Shown piece by piece: positions 7,474 to 8,869 of a stretch of 8,869 nt of DNA. The first letter of the stretch is position 1. Each line of letters opens with the position of its first letter. The notes under the pieces were generated by a model, which saw nothing but the letters and a program-made list of their open reading frames with translations, did no database searches and was not told where the DNA came from. The translations under genes were made by a program, and so were the position numbers. This DNA comes from Chloroflexota bacterium (GTDB lineage Bacteria; Chloroflexota; Limnocylindria; QHBO01), in NCBI GenBank assembly GCA_023250255.1, contig JAHFBB010000024.1, forward strand, positions 1 through 8,869, written 5' to 3'.

Positions 7474-7893
7474 GTGAGACCGACCATGGTCCTTGCGGCC
7501 GGAGGCCTGGTCTGGAACCGCCATCCCAAGCGCGGCCTCGAATTCGTGCTGGTCCACCGTCCGTCGTATGGCGACTGGGCGTTCCCCAAGGGGAAACTTG
7601 ATCCCGGCGAAACGCTCGAGGAGGCTGCGCTCCGCGAGGTCGAGGAGGAGACCGGACTGCGCTGCATCCTGGGCCGCCAGGTCGGGTGGAGCGAGTACCG
7701 CGACAAGGCCGGTCGACCGAAATTGGTCGTCTACTGGGAGATGACGCCGCGCGCGGGAACCCTCGCGCCGGCGCACGAGATCGACGTGGCCCGCTGGGTC
7801 CCCGCGGGCGAGGCACTCGACCAGCTGACGTACCCGCGAGACCGGGAGCTGCTCACCCGATTCCTCGAGGTCATGGCGTCCGCCAACCCCTAG
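7474..7893 (+). CDS. Nudix hydrolase (MutT-like)
   Basis: A 139-aa single-domain Nudix hydrolase, expected to cleave a nucleoside diphosphate linked to another moiety (dNTP, Ap4A/Ap6A-like dinucleotides and similar) with Mg2+. The Nudix box is complete at residues 40-62: G40, E46, then REVEEETGL (54-62), matching Gx5Ex7REUxEExGU exactly. It is preceded by VLVHRPSYGDWAFPKG and followed by the strand GRPKLVVYWEM. AAGGLVW at the N-terminus is typical of the MutT1/Ap4A-hydrolase-like branch. Mycobacterial MutT1 is also encoded beside ppk but has an additional C-terminal histidine-phosphatase domain, absent here. The start is GTG 7474 or ATG 7486; neither has a strong ribosome binding site, and they differ by four residues. 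The gene begins 13 bases after the CYTH-CHAD stop, so it belongs to the same operon. The longer open frame from 7114 overlaps the CHAD coding region and is not real. Substrate unknown. Confidence 0.92.
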   Translation: MRPTMVLAAGGLVWNRHPKRGLEFVLVHRPSYGDWAFPKGKLDPGETLEEAALREVEEETGLRCILGRQVGWSEYRDKAGRPKLVVYWEMTPRAGTLAPAHEIDVARWVPAGEALDQLTYPRDRELLTRFLEVMASANP

Positions 7894-7926
7894 TCGCTGG
7901 CTCCGGGCCGCCCTATCATCGGCCGG

Positions 7927-8869
7927 ATGGAGCGGACCGCGGACACGCTCAACGACCTGCTGGCGTACGCGGTCGCCCGCTATCCGCGGCGACCTGCCCT
8001 GCTCATCCGCCCAGGTTTCCGCACACGGACCTGGCGGTACCGCGATCTCGGCAGTCGCGTACCCCGCACCGCCGCGGTCCTCCGCGAGGCCGGCCTGCAG
8101 GCCGGGGACCGGGCGTTGATCTGGGCGGTCAACCGGCCGGAGTGGGGACTGGCGTTTCTGGGGGCGGTGCATGCGGGGATCGTGCTCGTCCCGCTCGACG
8201 TCCGCAGTGCCCCGGATTTCGCCGCCAGGGTGGCCGAGCGAACAGGGGCATCGGCGGTCATCGCGTCAAGCCAGACGGCGGATCTGGCCCGGACCCTGGG
8301 CCTGCCGGTCATCCTCATCGAATCGCTGCCCGATCGGGCGCGCAAGACCGCGCCAATCGAGGCCCATCCCGCTGGACCCGATGACCTGGTGGAGGTGGTA
8401 TTCACCTCGGGAACGACCGGTGAACCCAAGGGCGCCATGCTCACCCACCGCAACCTCGCTTCGAATGCGACAGCATTGGCCCAGGTATTTCCGTTTGGCC
8501 GGCAGGAGAGGCTGCTGAGCATCCTGCCGCTTTCCCACATGTTCGAGCAGACCTGCGGATTCCTCACCCCGCTGCTGGCCGGGGCCAGCGTGGTGTATCC
8601 GGTGTCGCGGCAGCCATCGGTCCTCATCCGGACGTTCAAGGACTTCAAGGTCACCATGCTGCTGATCGTTCCGCAGGGCCTGAAACTGCTGGACAACGCG
8701 ATCGAGCGCAAGGTGGATGCCGGTGGCAAACGCGCGACCTTCGAGAAACTCCACCATTGGGCGGCCCGGGTTCCGAGGCGACTGAAACGAATCCTGTTCA
8801 GGCCGGTGCTCTCGACCTTCGGCGGACGATTCCGCACGGTGGCGGTGGGTGGTGCGGCCATGGATCCCG
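7927..8869 (+). CDS. Long-chain acyl-CoA synthetase / AMP-dependent ligase (3' end cut by window)
   Basis: The first 314 codons of an adenylate-forming ligase, still open at the window edge. These enzymes activate a carboxylic acid with ATP to an acyl-adenylate and pass it to CoA. Seen here: an N-terminal TLNDLLAYAVARYPRRPALL start, typical of the superfamily; LREAGLQAGDRALIWAVNRPEW; the A3 phosphate-binding loop FTSGTTGEPKGAMLTHRN beginning at residue 159; LSILPLSHMFEQTCGFLTPL, characteristic of the FACS/FadD15-like branch; VTMLLIVPQGLKLLDN; and near the end FRTVAVGGAAMDP, the start of the A4/A5 region. Residues 235-300 carry a basic stretch (ARVPRRLKRILFRP) like the membrane-associating insert of long-chain synthetases. 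The C-terminal domain with the catalytic Lys lies outside the window. ATG 7927 follows the Nudix gene by 33 bases without a good ribosome binding site. The substrate is probably a fatty acid, and a link to polyphosphate is not evident. Confidence 0.9.
   Translation, partial: MERTADTLNDLLAYAVARYPRRPALLIRPGFRTRTWRYRDLGSRVPRTAAVLREAGLQAGDRALIWAVNRPEWGLAFLGAVHAGIVLVPLDVRSAPDFAARVAERTGASAVIASSQTADLARTLGLPVILIESLPDRARKTAPIEAHPAGPDDLVEVVFTSGTTGEPKGAMLTHRNLASNATALAQVFPFGRQERLLSILPLSHMFEQTCGFLTPLLAGASVVYPVSRQPSVLIRTFKDFKVTMLLIVPQGLKLLDNAIERKVDAGGKRATFEKLHHWAARVPRRLKRILFRPVLSTFGGRFRTVAVGGAAMDP

Noticed and set aside
7906..7924. Inverted repeat GGCCG/CGGCC between the Nudix and ligase genes as a terminator
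   Set aside because: The stem is only five pairs with a nine-base loop, has no T tract, and ends at the ligase start codon. Such repeats are frequent by chance in GC-rich DNA.

Overview
The window is a GC-rich (by eye about two thirds G+C, strongly GC-biased third codon positions) stretch of bacterial chromosome with seven protein genes, all on the + strand and tightly packed. The gene content and the frequent GTG starts fit a free-living high-GC bacterium such as Chloroflexota or Actinomycetota. This is an inference from style and content; nothing in the window fixes the taxon. No tRNA, rRNA, CRISPR array, insertion sequence or convincing terminator is visible.

Layout: (1) 11-718, a metallo-beta-lactamase-fold hydrolase with a complete metal-ligand set. 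(2) 766-2220 and 2307-3752, two head-to-tail paralogues of the DUF2252 family (COG4320), separated by 86 bases. (3) 3773-5902, polyphosphate kinase 1. (4) 5904-7460, a CYTH-CHAD protein starting 1 base after the ppk1 stop codon. (5) 7474-7893, a small Nudix hydrolase. (6) 7927 to the window end, the first 314 codons of an acyl-CoA synthetase/AMP-ligase that continues beyond the window.

The core reads as a polyphosphate operon. Ppk1 makes (and can consume) inorganic polyphosphate. CHAD domains bind polyphosphate and CYTH domains hydrolyse triphosphate compounds. A Nudix enzyme beside ppk recalls the ppk-mutT1 neighbourhood of mycobacteria. The two DUF2252 proteins lie 20 bases upstream of ppk1 in the same direction. 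Their conserved blocks look like the parts of an aminoglycoside-phosphotransferase/protein-kinase fold in permuted order: the catalytic loop and metal-binding Asp come first, the Gly-rich loop and Lys later. The most interesting hypothesis here is that they are phosphotransferases working with polyphosphate. The sequence motivates this but does not prove it.

Other points worth a second look are a non-canonical residue beside a key arginine of Ppk1 (Gly433 where Phe is usual), a proline-rich insertion inside the CHAD domain, and a 26-base perfectly identical run shared by the two DUF2252 genes over their Gly-rich loop.
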